From: Bog-756 sp963725275
GTDB taxonomy: Bacteria > Actinomycetota > Acidimicrobiia > Acidimicrobiales > RAAP-2
Direction: 5' to 3'
Assembly: GCA_963725275.1 (NCBI GenBank)
Contig: CAVRXS010000003.1
Location: forward strand, 186,001-250,000
Length of the DNA: 64,000 nt
Positions 26,558-35,726 of the stretch are shown in pieces. Numbering within the stretch: position 1 is the first letter of the stretch; every line of letters begins with the position of its first letter. Both the position numbers and the translations under genes were made by a program. The notes below the pieces were generated by a model, which was given only the letters and a program-made list of their open reading frames with translations, was not told the DNA's origin and searched no databases.

Positions 26558-27462
26558 GCACCACGCCGACCTGCGTGACCGCCGCTGTGAGCCGGGCCAC
26601 GGTGAGCCCGGCCGCTGCGACCGCCGAGCTCGAGGTCCTGCGCGCCGAGCTGCGCCGTCTCGGACGAGTGGTGGTGGCGTTCAGCGGGGGCGCCGACTCG
26701 GCCTTCCTGGCCTGGATCGCCACCGACGAGCTCGGAGCCGACCGCGTCCTCTGCGTGACCGCGGTCTCACCGTCGCTTGCGCCCGAGGAACTGGCCGACT
26801 GCCGGGCCCTGGCGGCCGAGTGGGGACTCACCCACCGCGAGGTTGCGACCGGCGAGCTGGCCGATCCGTCGTACGCGGCCAACGACGGCAGTCGCTGCAC
26901 CCACTGCAAGTCCGCGCTCATGGAAGCCCTCGGCCCGCTGACAGGCGTAGCCGGCGAGGACGCGACGGTTGTTCTCGGGGTGAACCTCGACGACCTGGGG
27001 GACCATCGTCCCGGCCAGGCGGCCGCCGCGGAAAGGGGTGCAGTCTTCCCACTGGTCCGGGCCGGGTTCACCAAGGCCGACGTTCGGTCGTGGTCCCGCC
27101 GCCTCGGCCTGCGGACCTGGGACAAGCCGGCAGCGGCCTGCCTCGCCTCCCGCGTGCCGTACGGTACCCGGGTGACCCTCACCACCCTCGACGCCGTCGC
27201 CCGCGCAGAGTCCGCGCTGCGTGCGCTCGGCTTCCGTGAGCTCCGCGTCCGCCACTACGGCGACACCGCCCGCGTCGAGCTGCCTGCGGAGGATCTGGCC
27301 GACGCGGTGGCCCGCCGGGTCGAGGTCGCCGCCGCCGTGCACGGCGCTGGGTACCGCTACGTGACCCTCGATCTCGACGGGTTCCGTTCGGGCAACCTCA
27401 ACGACGCCCTGGGTGACGGTGCGGTGACCGGGGAAGGCACAATGACAGGGGAGACACGGTGA
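26554..27462 (+). CDS. larE: LarE, ATP-dependent sacrificial sulfur transferase
   Basis: 302 residues from GTG 26554. LarE donates sulfur to the pyridinium ring in nickel-pincer nucleotide synthesis. Seen: the PP-loop SGGADS at 44-49 (family SGGVDS), NDGSRCTHCKSAL with Cys115 and Cys118, GVNLDDLGDHRPG, and Cys196 in AACLASRVPYGT, where the sacrificial Cys of Lactobacillus LarE lies. The C-terminal dozen residues are extra. It sits between hemQ and a NIL-domain gene with overlaps on both sides. larB and larC lie 5 kb away. Confidence 0.92.
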   Translation: MSTTPTCVTAAVSRATVSPAAATAELEVLRAELRRLGRVVVAFSGGADSAFLAWIATDELGADRVLCVTAVSPSLAPEELADCRALAAEWGLTHREVATGELADPSYAANDGSRCTHCKSALMEALGPLTGVAGEDATVVLGVNLDDLGDHRPGQAAAAERGAVFPLVRAGFTKADVRSWSRRLGLRTWDKPAAACLASRVPYGTRVTLTTLDAVARAESALRALGFRELRVRHYGDTARVELPAEDLADAVARRVEVAAAVHGAGYRYVTLDLDGFRSGNLNDALGDGAVTGEGTMTGETR

Positions 27463-27698
27463 TCGGGGTACGGGTCAAGCTGACCTTCCCCGAGGAGCTG
27501 GTGCGTGAGCCGATCATCGCCCGCATGGTCACCGAGCTGCACATCGTGCCCAACATCCGCCGGGCCGACGTCGGCGAGCACTCGGGCTGGATCATCTGTG
27601 AGCTCGACGGCGACGGACTCGACCTCGACCGCGCACTCGAGTGGCTGCGGGGCGAGGGCGTCCAGGTCGACCTGCTCGGGGACGTCGTCGAGAGCTAG
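27459..27698 (+). CDS. NIL domain protein
   Basis: 79 residues from GTG 27459, overlapping the larE stop. It begins VKLTFPEELVREPIIARMVTELHIVPNIRRADVGEHSGWIICELDG, a stand-alone NIL domain (ferredoxin-like, ACT-like fold) as found at the end of methionine ABC ATPases and next to ferredoxins. It probably binds a small ligand. Its link to LarE is only positional. Confidence 0.85.
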   Translation: MIGVRVKLTFPEELVREPIIARMVTELHIVPNIRRADVGEHSGWIICELDGDGLDLDRALEWLRGEGVQVDLLGDVVES

Positions 27699-27797
27699 GC
27701 CAGGCGGGCGATCGGGCGGGGCCGCAGCCGCAGTGCGTGGGCACCCACGTCGACCAGCGGCCGCGTGGCGAGGGCACCCGCAGTTCAGTACCGCAGC

Positions 27798-27989
27798 TCA
27801 GGCGGTCGGGTCCTCCGGCTTGCGGATCGTCCAGCCGGCCCCGGTGACCTTCCGGGGCTCGTAGAAGAGGCAACCGTCCGGGCAGGCGAACGGGAGCTGC
27901 TCGTTTGCGCCCATGCGGCACTTCTCGAGCTTCTCCTCGTGGGTCGTCGTCTGCATGATGTAGTGGCGACAGTCGCTCAGAACGGCCAT
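27798..27989 (-). CDS. small conserved cysteine-containing protein
   Basis: 63 residues, start ATG 27989. It reads MAVLSDCRHYIMQTTTHEEK and then LEKCRMGANEQLPFACPDGC, with four Cys (7, 24, 36, 40) that could bind a metal or cluster. I recognise it as a short actinobacterial protein of unknown function. It lies between the NIL gene and the divergent Nudix gene. Confidence 0.75.
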   Translation of the reverse strand: MAVLSDCRHYIMQTTTHEEKLEKCRMGANEQLPFACPDGCLFYEPRKVTGAGWTIRKPEDPTA

Positions 27990-28046
27990 TCCCCATTCTG
28001 CCCGACGATGGACGATTTGCGGGGTCAGTGCGGTAGCGTCGGCACC

Positions 28047-28742
28047 GTGGATGCAGTCCCCTCCGAAAAGCAGCTCCTCCGGTGGAGCGAGGCGCTCGCA
28101 GGCATCGCCCGGACCGGCCTCGGGTTCACCGAGTCCCTCTACGAGCAGGAGCGCTTCGAGGAGATCCTTCACGTTGCCGCCGACATCCGCATGGCGGTGG
28201 ACGGCAGCGACGGCGTCGAGGACGTGGACGGCATCGTCGAGGAGTGGCTCGGCACGGTGGGCAAGGGCGTCCCGGGCTATGTGACCCCCAAGGTCGCGGT
28301 CGGCGCCGCGGTCGGGAACGACAAGGGCGAGATGCTGCTCGTCAAGCGGGCCGACTCGGGGGTCTGGCTCTACCCGACCGGCTGGGCCGACGTCGGGTAC
28401 TCGGCCGCCGAGGTGGTGGTCAAGGAGGTCGAGGAGGAGACCGGCATCGACGTCGAGGTGGTCCGCCTCATCGCCGTCCTCGACGGGCTGCGGGTGGGGA
28501 TCAGCCGGATCCCGCTCTACTCGCTGGTCTTCCAGTGCCGACCGGTCGGCGGCGAGCTGCGCGCCCACCCGCTCGAATGCTCGGACGTGGGGTGGTTCTC
28601 GCTCGAGGACCTGCCCTACCCGCTGGCCGGCGCGGAACGCTGGGGTGCCCACGTCTTCTCGGCACTGCGGGGGGACCCGATCGAGGTGCTCTACGACCCG
28701 GTGCGCTCGCCCGTCTGGCGCGGGAACCCGGGGAAGGGCTGA
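28047..28742 (+). CDS. NUDIX hydrolase
   Basis: 231 residues from GTG 28047. An N-terminal helical domain (about 1-65) precedes the Nudix fold. The Nudix box reads GYSAAEVVVKEVEEETGI, with Lys in place of the usual Arg of REUXEE and all metal-binding Glu kept. This two-part layout is typical of ADP-ribose/nucleoside-diphosphate hydrolases, but the substrate is not readable here. Confidence 0.9.
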   Translation: MDAVPSEKQLLRWSEALAGIARTGLGFTESLYEQERFEEILHVAADIRMAVDGSDGVEDVDGIVEEWLGTVGKGVPGYVTPKVAVGAAVGNDKGEMLLVKRADSGVWLYPTGWADVGYSAAEVVVKEVEEETGIDVEVVRLIAVLDGLRVGISRIPLYSLVFQCRPVGGELRAHPLECSDVGWFSLEDLPYPLAGAERWGAHVFSALRGDPIEVLYDPVRSPVWRGNPGKG

Positions 28743-28782
28743 AGCGGCCCGGATCCCGGTCGCCGCGCGTCCCGACACCATC

Positions 28783-29280
28783 GTGACCTCCGACCCGCCC
28801 GGACGCCGCGACCGCGCCGGGGTCGTCAACGGTTACGGAGTCGTCGTCACCGAGGCGCGCGAGACGACCGCCGAGCTGGTCGAGGCATTCGTGCGACTGG
28901 TCCCGCAACTCTCGTCGTCATCTCCGCCCACCAGCCACGAAGAGCTCGAGGAGATCGTCTCCTCCGAGGCGAGCATCCTCTTCGTCGCCCGCGACGCGGC
29001 GGACAGGATCGTCGGGACCCTGACCCTGGCTGTCTTCCGGATCCCGACCGGGGTCCGGGCCTGGATCGAGGACGTGGTGGTCGACGACGCGGCGCGGGGG
29101 ATGGGTGCGGGCGAGGCGCTGGTCCGAGCGGCCCTCGACCGGGCGGTGGCGGTTGGCGCCAAGACCGTCGACCTCACCTCGCGTCCGAGCCGCGAGGCGG
29201 CCAACCGCCTCTACGTGCGACTGGGCTTCGAGGCCCGGAGCACCAACGTCTACCGCAGGACGCTCGACGAGGGGGACTGA
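28783..29280 (+). CDS. GNAT family N-acetyltransferase
   Basis: 165 residues. The acetyl-CoA binding signature is VDDAARGMGAGEALVRAALDRA (family R/Q-x2-G-x-G/A), followed by TVDLTSRPSREAANRLYVRLGF. The start is uncertain: GTG 28783 is the first, but the family domain begins about 20 residues later. It follows the Nudix gene by about 40 bases on the same strand. Confidence 0.88.
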   Translation: MTSDPPGRRDRAGVVNGYGVVVTEARETTAELVEAFVRLVPQLSSSSPPTSHEELEEIVSSEASILFVARDAADRIVGTLTLAVFRIPTGVRAWIEDVVVDDAARGMGAGEALVRAALDRAVAVGAKTVDLTSRPSREAANRLYVRLGFEARSTNVYRRTLDEGD

Positions 29281-29293
29281 CCGCCGGAGCGGG

Positions 29294-29713
29294 TCAGTTC
29301 GGGAGGATTCCCGTTGCGGAGGTGGCGGTGAAGGTGGCGATGAGCCGTTGGTCGTCGACCATGGCCCTCCGGTAGGCCGACCAGTCCTCGTGCTCACCGT
29401 TGCCACGGCGGTAGTACTCGACCAGCAGATCGGCCACCGGCCCGTCTGGCGTGGTGGCCACCTCGCTCAACTCGACCGTCCCGTCCAGGCCGACCCAGGT
29501 GAAGGGGTCGTCGCCGGGGACGAACAGCGCGGCCCGCGGATCGCGTCGCAGGTTCCTCGTCTTGGCCCTGGTGTCGGTCAGCGAGATCGTGAACCGGTCG
29601 CCGTCCGGCACGAACAGGATGACCGACTGCTGCGGCCGGCCGTCCCGGCGCAACGTGGTCAGGAGACCGTTGTGCCGGCCGTCGGCGAAGGCGAGCGCAC
29701 GGGCCAGGTCCAT
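29294..29713 (-). CDS. TIGR03618-type F420-dependent PPOX class oxidoreductase
   Basis: 139 residues: MDLARALAFADGRHNGLLTTLRRDGRPQQSVILFV, then RTKxRNL-type block RAKTRNLRRDPRAALFVPGDDPFTWV and a C-terminal VEYYRRGNGEHEDWSAYR. This split beta-barrel fold binds coenzyme F420 in mycobacterial relatives. It starts with ATG at 29713 and is convergent with the GNAT gene (13-base gap). Confidence 0.88.
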   Translation of the reverse strand: MDLARALAFADGRHNGLLTTLRRDGRPQQSVILFVPDGDRFTISLTDTRAKTRNLRRDPRAALFVPGDDPFTWVGLDGTVELSEVATTPDGPVADLLVEYYRRGNGEHEDWSAYRRAMVDDQRLIATFTATSATGILPN

Positions 29714-29766
29714 CGCGGGCCAGCCTAACCGGGGGGCCTCTCGACCGCTCATGGGAGACTGCCGGG

Positions 29767-30414
29767 ATGTACCGGGTGACCGCGTTCGAGATCGCAGATC
29801 CCGACGAGGCCTTCTCGTTGGTCGAGGCACGGGTGGCCGGCACGCTGGTGGTCCCGTCCGGCGACGGGATGGAGGCGTCGCTGCTGCCGTGGCGGCTGAT
29901 CCGGGGGCCACTGGGCGAGGCCCGGCTCAACGGGCACGTCGCCCGGGGCAACCCGCTTGCGACCCTGCTCGAGCGGCCGGTCCCGGCCATCGTCCTGTTC
30001 GACCTGGCCGACGGCTACGTGAGCCCCTCCTGGTACCCGTCCAAGCGAGAGCACGGTCGCGTGGTGCCCACCTGGAACTACCTGAGCGTCCATCTGCACG
30101 GGACAGCCCGCGCCATCGACGACGCGGGCTGGCTCCGGGCCAACGTCACCGCGCTCACCGATGCCAACGAGGCGCGCTCCGAATCACCGTGGTCGGTGGA
30201 GGACGCCCCCGCGGCGTTCGTCGACGCGATGATCGGCCGGATCGTCGGCGTCGAATGCGTCATCAGCCGCATCGAGGCGAAGGCAAAGCTGAGCCAGAAC
30301 CGGCCGCCTGCGGACGTGGAGGGCGTGATCCGCGGGCTCCGTGACGTTTCGGGTGCGGCTGCGCTCCGCGACGCGGTGCTCGTGGCCCGTGCCCGCGGCG
30401 TCAGCCGATCTTGA
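29767..30414 (+). CDS. FMN-binding negative transcriptional regulator family (PaiB-like)
   Basis: 215 residues, typical of the PaiB family: GTLVVPSGDGMEASLLPWRL, LNGHVARGNPLATLLERP, YVSPSWYPSKREHGRVVPTWNYLSVHLHG and GVECVISRIEAKAKLSQNRP. It has an FMN-binding split barrel. PaiB in Bacillus represses protease genes, but most homologues have no proven regulatory role. It is divergent from the F420/PPOX gene and its 3' end overlaps the FKBP gene by 14 bases. Confidence 0.88.
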   Translation: MYRVTAFEIADPDEAFSLVEARVAGTLVVPSGDGMEASLLPWRLIRGPLGEARLNGHVARGNPLATLLERPVPAIVLFDLADGYVSPSWYPSKREHGRVVPTWNYLSVHLHGTARAIDDAGWLRANVTALTDANEARSESPWSVEDAPAAFVDAMIGRIVGVECVISRIEAKAKLSQNRPPADVEGVIRGLRDVSGAAALRDAVLVARARGVSRS

Positions 30415-30949
30415 GCAGGTCTACGACGAAGACGAGCGTGTCGTTGGCCGCGACGCCCGGGCCCGGGCTCTGCGCCCCGTAGGCGAGGTTCGGAGGGATG
30501 ATCAGCTCACGCCGGCCGCCCACCTGCATGCCGACGACCCCCTCGTTCCAACCGGGGATCACGTTGCCCCCGAGGGTGAATTGGAAGGGCTGGTTCCGGT
30601 CCCAGGAAGCGTCGAACTGCTTCTTGCTCGAGTAGGCGACGCCGACGTACTGCACCGTCACGTTGTCGCCCGTCTTTGCCGCCGGACCGGTCCCCACGAT
30701 CAGATCCTTGGACTCGAGCTGGGTCGGGGGAGCACCCGGCGGGACGGTCACCGTCGGCTTCACGCCGAACGTGCCGACCGGGGAGGGGTCGGTGATCGTT
30801 GCGAGCGCCGTTGTGGTGGGCGGCGACGGGCTCGACGTGGTGGCCGGGGTCGAGGTGGTGGTCGGGCTCGAGGACGAACCGCCGCAGCCCGCCAACCCGA
30901 GGGCGGAGAGGGCGAGGACCACGAGGGACCAGGTGCGCAGACGGGTCAT
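30401..30949 (-). CDS. FKBP-type peptidyl-prolyl isomerase lipoprotein
   Basis: 182 residues. A signal peptide ends in the lipobox LAGC (Cys about 22), followed by a Ser/Thr/Pro linker and an FKBP domain: DNVTVQYVGVAYSSKKQFDASWDRNQPFQFTLGGNVIPGWNEGVVGMQVGGRRELIIPPNLAYG. It probably acts outside the membrane as a folding catalyst. ATG at 30949 begins the signal peptide. Confidence 0.93.
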   Translation of the reverse strand: MTRLRTWSLVVLALSALGLAGCGGSSSSPTTTSTPATTSSPSPPTTTALATITDPSPVGTFGVKPTVTVPPGAPPTQLESKDLIVGTGPAAKTGDNVTVQYVGVAYSSKKQFDASWDRNQPFQFTLGGNVIPGWNEGVVGMQVGGRRELIIPPNLAYGAQSPGPGVAANDTLVFVVDLLKIG

Positions 30950-31095
30950 GTGAGGGGATTCCTTCTGGTTCGTTCGGTCGTGGGGCGCCGAGCCCACAGC
31001 GCCGGGCCACCCGGCTGGCCAGACGGTAGTCGCGCCAACCACCTCCGGGCGCGCACCCGGCCCCTCCCTGATACACCCCACTGGGAGCATGGTCC

Positions 31096-32376
31096 ATGCT
31101 CACCGACACGCTCCGACGGGTCACCGACCAGCTCAGGTCGTCCCTGGCCGATCTCGACCCCGAGCGACTGAGCGGGGGAGACGCCTCCCGACTGCTCGAC
31201 GCCTTTGCCGAGGTCGAGCGCCTCGCGGCCGCGGGCAAGCTGCTCGCCGCCCGACGGGTGGAGTCCTCCAACGTCTGGCGGCGCGCCGGCCACCGCTCAG
31301 CGGCCGCCCATGTCGCCGAGGCCACGGGCACCGGGCTCGGGCCGGCCATCACCGCCCTCGAGACCGCGCGGAACCTGGGCTCTCTTCCCGCAACGGACGA
31401 GGCCGTGCGCCAGGGGAAGCTCTCCGAGACCCAGCTCAAGGAGATCGCCGGCGCCGCCATCCTCGAGCCCGGTGCCGAGCAGGCCCTGGTGGAGGCGGCC
31501 GGGCAGCAGCCGCTCAGCGTCCTGAAGCTGCGCTGCCGGCGGGTCAGGGCGGCCGGCCAGGACTCGCACGCGTCCTATGAGACCATCCGGCGCGGGCGCT
31601 ACTTCCGGAACTGGGTCGAGGGCGACGGTGCGGTCCGGTTCGACGCCCGCCTCACGCCCGATGAGGGTGCCCGCCTCCTCGCCTCGGTCAAGGACGAGAC
31701 CGACCGTCTCGCCGCAGACGCCCGGCGGGTCGGCCTCGAGGAGCCGCGTCGTGCCCTGGCGGCCGATGCCCTCGTGTCGCTCGTCAGCGGTGGGGGCACT
31801 TCCGGCTGCGCCGTCGACGGTGGGGATCGTCGACCCCGGGCCGGATCCGACCACACTGGCCGCACCCGGCGCAACAGCCAGAGCCGCGGCACTGCTCCCG
31901 CGGGGCCGCCGACCATGGTCCACGTGCGTGTCGACCACGCCGCACTGGTCCGCGGTCGGGTCGAACCCGGCGAGCTCTGCGAGATCCAGGGGATCGGCCC
32001 GATCCCGGTGGAGGTGGCCCGACGTCTGGCGGCCGACTCGATCCTGAGCGTGCTGGTCACCGACGGGGTCGACGTGACCGGGGTCGCCCACGCCGGCCGG
32101 ACGATCCCGACAGCGCTCCGGAGGGCTCTCGCCGAGCGGGACCCGGTGTGCGTGGTTCCCGGCTGCGACAGCGGCGAGGGGCTCGAGATCGACCACGTCG
32201 TGCCGTTCGGCGACGGCGGGAACGCCAGCATGGAGAACCTGGTCCGGCTCTGCCACTGGCACCACTACCTAAAGACGCACCATCGGCACCGGCTCGAGCC
32301 CGACGGCGACGGCTGGCAATGGATCCTGCCCGACGACCCGCCCAGCGTGCCGCCCCGGATCCTGCGATCCGGCTGA
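31096..32376 (+). CDS. DUF222 / HNH endonuclease domain protein (13E12-like)
   Basis: 426 residues. The DUF222 region (about 30-270) is followed by an HNH nuclease site: CVVPGCDSGEGLEIDHVVPFGDGGNASMENLVRLCHWHHYLKTH (Cys x4 Cys, then His-Asn-His). The family is abundant in actinobacteria, often as repeat families, and its cellular role is unsettled. A variable, low-complexity stretch lies at about 230-275. It is not linked to a visible mobile element. Confidence 0.9.
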   Translation: MLTDTLRRVTDQLRSSLADLDPERLSGGDASRLLDAFAEVERLAAAGKLLAARRVESSNVWRRAGHRSAAAHVAEATGTGLGPAITALETARNLGSLPATDEAVRQGKLSETQLKEIAGAAILEPGAEQALVEAAGQQPLSVLKLRCRRVRAAGQDSHASYETIRRGRYFRNWVEGDGAVRFDARLTPDEGARLLASVKDETDRLAADARRVGLEEPRRALAADALVSLVSGGGTSGCAVDGGDRRPRAGSDHTGRTRRNSQSRGTAPAGPPTMVHVRVDHAALVRGRVEPGELCEIQGIGPIPVEVARRLAADSILSVLVTDGVDVTGVAHAGRTIPTALRRALAERDPVCVVPGCDSGEGLEIDHVVPFGDGGNASMENLVRLCHWHHYLKTHHRHRLEPDGDGWQWILPDDPPSVPPRILRSG

Positions 32377-32385
32377 GGGCCACGC

Positions 32386-33807
32386 CTACGCGGGTTCGTC
32401 GTCCCCGTCGAACACATCGGCCCCAGCGGTTCCGGGGGACCCGACCTCGTCCCTGCCAGCTCGCCGCTCGCGCCCGAAGGCGCGGGGTGTGCCCGCGCCC
32501 TGCTGGACCTCCGGGTTCCGCGCGACTGGGTCGTCCCCCTGTCCCGGCGGGTCGGGCGGCGAGCCGTTCTCGGACCGCCAGAGCGACTCCGCCCGGAAGG
32601 CCAGCTCGCGCAATGGCTTTCCGGTCCGGCGTGCTGCCAGAGCCACATCCTCGTGCTCGGCCTTCACCCGGTCCGCGCTCACCTTGACCCGGATCAGCTG
32701 GCCATCGACCACGACCGACTCGATCGACCGGGCCGCGGGCCACCGCTCACCCGTGGTGAGCCGAACCCCGAGTGAGCCCGTCTCCGACCGGAGCACGCCG
32801 CGCAGCTCCCGGACCTGGACCGGATCGCAGAGGACGTGGACCACATGTCCGGGCCGGCCCTTCTTCATGAGCACGGGCGACAGCCATGCGTCATGCGCCC
32901 CGGCCTCGAGCAGTCGCGCGACGGCGTGAGCCAACTGCTCGCCGGTGACGTCGTCGACGGCGACCTCGAGGAGCGCCACGGGCTGGCCGGCGTCCGCCTC
33001 GGGGGCGCCGGGGTCGTCGCTCCCCGCTCGGTCGGTTCGCAGACCGGTGACCACCTGCGTGCAGTTGGGCAGCTCGTCGAGCTCGCGGCGCCCGGCTCCG
33101 AACCCCTGGCTGCTCACCCGTATCGCCGGCATCGGACCGTACCCGGCAGAGAGCGCGGCCAGCAGGGCGGCGCCGGTCGGTGTGGTGAGCTCGACCGGGA
33201 TGTTCCGGCCCCAGGTGGGCACGCCCTTCAGGAGCCCGATCACCGCAGGCGCAGGATTGGGGAGCATCCCGTGGGCGGACCGCACCATGCCCATCCCCGT
33301 GGCCACCGGGCTGGCCCTCACCTCGTCGATGCCCAGGACCTCGAGCGCCGCTGCGGTCCCGACCACGTCGATGATCGAGTCGTGGCCCCCGACCTCGTGG
33401 AAGTGGACCTGGTCCACCTGGCGCCGATGGAGGCCGGCCTCGACTTCGGCCAGCACCTCGAAGGTGGCGAGAGCGCGGGCCGCCACCCGCTCGGGCAGCC
33501 GGGCCTCCTCGACCAGTCCCACGATGTGGGCGTACGTACGCACGACCACGTGGTCCTGGACGGTGACGATCGCACGGGTCGCCGCGATCCCGCCCCGGAG
33601 CACCGGCTCGACCTCGAGGGCCCATCCGCTGAACGGCAGCCGCTCGAGCAACGCGAGCACCTCACCGAGGTCGGCGCCGGCATCGATCAGACTCCCGAGC
33701 GCCATGTCCCCGGCGATCCCGGCGAAGCAGTGGAACCAGGCAACCGAGCGCGCTCCCGGACCGGACGGCACCGCCCCTTTTTCGCCCGCGGACCGGAGCA
33801 CCCTCAC
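32386..33807 (-). CDS. larC: LarC, nickel insertion protein of the nickel-pincer cofactor
   Basis: 473 residues from GTG 33807, whose start overlaps the larB stop (GTGA). LarC inserts nickel into the pincer nucleotide using CTP. Seen: FHCFAGIAGDMALGSLIDAG, HRRQVDQVHFHEVGGHDSIIDVVG, PNPAPAVIGLLKGVP, VELTTPTGAALLA and the LarC2 end VNVDD-like LLEVAVDDVTGEQLAHAVARLLEAGAHDAWLSPVLMKKGRPG. One continuous frame encodes both LarC halves, unlike species that need a frameshift. A poorly conserved tail of about 60 residues follows. Confidence 0.93.
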   Translation of the reverse strand: MRVLRSAGEKGAVPSGPGARSVAWFHCFAGIAGDMALGSLIDAGADLGEVLALLERLPFSGWALEVEPVLRGGIAATRAIVTVQDHVVVRTYAHIVGLVEEARLPERVAARALATFEVLAEVEAGLHRRQVDQVHFHEVGGHDSIIDVVGTAAALEVLGIDEVRASPVATGMGMVRSAHGMLPNPAPAVIGLLKGVPTWGRNIPVELTTPTGAALLAALSAGYGPMPAIRVSSQGFGAGRRELDELPNCTQVVTGLRTDRAGSDDPGAPEADAGQPVALLEVAVDDVTGEQLAHAVARLLEAGAHDAWLSPVLMKKGRPGHVVHVLCDPVQVRELRGVLRSETGSLGVRLTTGERWPAARSIESVVVDGQLIRVKVSADRVKAEHEDVALAARRTGKPLRELAFRAESLWRSENGSPPDPPGQGDDPVARNPEVQQGAGTPRAFGRERRAGRDEVGSPGTAGADVFDGDDEPA

Positions 33808-34625
33808 GGCAGCATCCGGGCGATCGCGCACGCTGCCCCGAACCCGTTGTCGATGCCGACGACGGTGATGCCCGCGGCGCAGGATGCGTGCATGGCGAGG
33901 AGTGCGGTGACGCCTTCGAGCGCGGAGCCGTACCCGGTGCTGGTCGGGACGGCCACGATCGGAGCCGGCGAGATGCCGCCGACGAGGCTGGCGAGCGCGC
34001 CCTCCATCCCGGCCACCACCACGACGGCGTCGGCGTCGGCGAGCTCGTCGGCCGAGGCCAGCAGCCGGTGCACCCCGGCAACCCCGCAATCGGCCAGCAG
34101 GGTCGGGCCGAGCCCCAGAGCGGTGAGGGTGGCCTCGCATTCGCGGGCGACGGGCAGGTCGGAGGTTCCCGCGGTGATCACCAGCGTGCGGGACGGGCGT
34201 TGCGCGGCCGGGCGCCACACCACCGTCGAGAGCTCGCCCCGAACCTGATCGGCGCCCGTGGCCTGGCCGGTGACGGTCCGGACGCCGCCGGGGTGCTCGG
34301 CCATCGTGTGCCGGACCTGTCCCTCGTCGGCCCGGGTCAGGATGACCGGGCCGACGCCCGGCGTGGCCTCCGCCGTGATGTCCCTCGCGGCGCCCTCTTG
34401 TCCCTCGCGCAGCAACTCGCCGACGATCGCCGAGCACTGGATCGCCGACTTGCCCTGCCCGTAGACGGCCTCGGGCAGACCCAATCGCAGCTGACGGTGG
34501 TGGTCGACCTTGGCAAATCCGAGGTCGGCGAACGGAAGCCGCCGCAGGCGGAGCACCGCGTCGTCGGGGGAGCACTCCCCCGAGCGCACCTCGGTGAGCA
34601 GGCGTTGCAGCGCGAGTTCGTCCAT
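33804..34625 (-). CDS. larB: LarB, NaAD carboxylase/hydrolase of the nickel-pincer cofactor
   Basis: 273 residues from ATG 34625. LarB carboxylates and hydrolyses nicotinic acid adenine dinucleotide in the first cofactor step. The PurE-like C-terminal domain has VITAGTSDLPVARECEATLTALG, DCGVAGVHRLLA, VVVVAGMEGALASLVGG, PIVAVPTSTGYG and GITVVGIDNGFGA. It is co-translated with larC. A GGAAC region and the divergent pheA start lie 23 bases away, so the promoters overlap. Confidence 0.94.
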   Translation of the reverse strand: MDELALQRLLTEVRSGECSPDDAVLRLRRLPFADLGFAKVDHHRQLRLGLPEAVYGQGKSAIQCSAIVGELLREGQEGAARDITAEATPGVGPVILTRADEGQVRHTMAEHPGGVRTVTGQATGADQVRGELSTVVWRPAAQRPSRTLVITAGTSDLPVARECEATLTALGLGPTLLADCGVAGVHRLLASADELADADAVVVVAGMEGALASLVGGISPAPIVAVPTSTGYGSALEGVTALLAMHASCAAGITVVGIDNGFGAACAIARMLP

Positions 34626-34648
34626 GATGTTCACTATCCTGCCTGTGT

Positions 34649-35626
34649 ATGGCCGAAGACGCATCCCCGGGGATTGCTCCCGGCCGGCCACTTCGGATCG
34701 GGTTCCTCGGGCCGGAGGGAACTTTCACCGAGGAAGCGCTCCTCCGTGAGCCCGACTACGCCGACGGCGACATCGTCCCGATGGACTCTCTCGCCGACGT
34801 GCTCGAGTCGGTCGACGGTGCCCAGGTCGACCTCGGCTTCGTCCCGCTGGAGAACGCGATCGAGGGGACGGTCCGGGACATCATCGACAGTCTGGTCTTC
34901 GAGTTCGACCTGCGCATCCAGCGGGAAGTCGTCCTCGACGTCCACCTCCATCTGATGGGCACGCCCGGAACGTCGCTCGGAGACATCGAACGGGTCGCAT
35001 CGATCCCGGTGGCCACCGCCCAGTGCCTCCGATTCCTGCACGAGCGGCTGCCCCGGGCGAAGATGCTGGCCAGCAACTCGACCGCCGACGCCGCCCGCCT
35101 GCTCGGCGAGGGCGACCCGTCGATGACCGAGCGTCCGACCGCGGCGATCGCCCCCCGGCTGGCGGCCAAGCTCTACGGACTCGAGATCCTGGCCGAAGAC
35201 GTCGAGGACCACCCCGACAACCAGACCCGCTTCGTCTCGCTCGCCAAGACCGGGATCCCCGCCCGCACCGGCCATGACCGGACGAGCATCGCCTGCTTCC
35301 AGAGCGCGGACCACCCCGGCAGTCTCTACGCCATCCTCGGCCACTTCGCGGCACGCAACATCAATCTGACCAAGCTCGAATCGCGGCCGACCAAGCAGGC
35401 TCTCGGCGACTACTGCTTCATCATCGACTTCGAGGGGCACGTGGGCGACGCAGTGGTGGCCGACTGCCTGGCCGATCTGCACGCCGAGCTGGCCGGGGTC
35501 AAGTTCCTCGGCTCGTACCCGGCGGCTGGTCCCCGGGGGGAGGCCATCCGAGAAGAGGTCGACCAGTCGCGGCGCGAGGCTCACTCGTGGATGGAGGGAC
35601 TACGCAGCGAGATCGTCACCGGTTGA
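34649..35626 (+). CDS. pheA: prephenate dehydratase
   Basis: 325 residues. It makes phenylpyruvate for phenylalanine synthesis. The catalytic domain (about 15-200) has GFLGPEGTFTEEAL, PLENAIEGTVRDIIDSL and the TRF motif (DNQTRFVSL). The C-terminal ACT domain (about 215-300) has HPGSLYAILGHFAARNINLTKLESRPTK, the phenylalanine-binding ESRP site. The chorismate mutase domain is absent. It is divergent from larB. Confidence 0.95.
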   Translation: MAEDASPGIAPGRPLRIGFLGPEGTFTEEALLREPDYADGDIVPMDSLADVLESVDGAQVDLGFVPLENAIEGTVRDIIDSLVFEFDLRIQREVVLDVHLHLMGTPGTSLGDIERVASIPVATAQCLRFLHERLPRAKMLASNSTADAARLLGEGDPSMTERPTAAIAPRLAAKLYGLEILAEDVEDHPDNQTRFVSLAKTGIPARTGHDRTSIACFQSADHPGSLYAILGHFAARNINLTKLESRPTKQALGDYCFIIDFEGHVGDAVVADCLADLHAELAGVKFLGSYPAAGPRGEAIREEVDQSRREAHSWMEGLRSEIVTG

Positions 35627-35726
35627 CACTCCCACGGCGCAGCACACGAGCCGGGCGGTGCCTACCGGATCCGGCAGGTGCTGACCCGGCGATGGCCCGC
35701 AGCTACCCTGTCCCTGTCACGCGCCA

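Noticed and set aside
32386..34728. 780-codon frame joining larC with a stretch over larB
   Set aside because: Only the part from 33807 downwards is LarC. The rest overlaps larB in another frame and has no family sequence.
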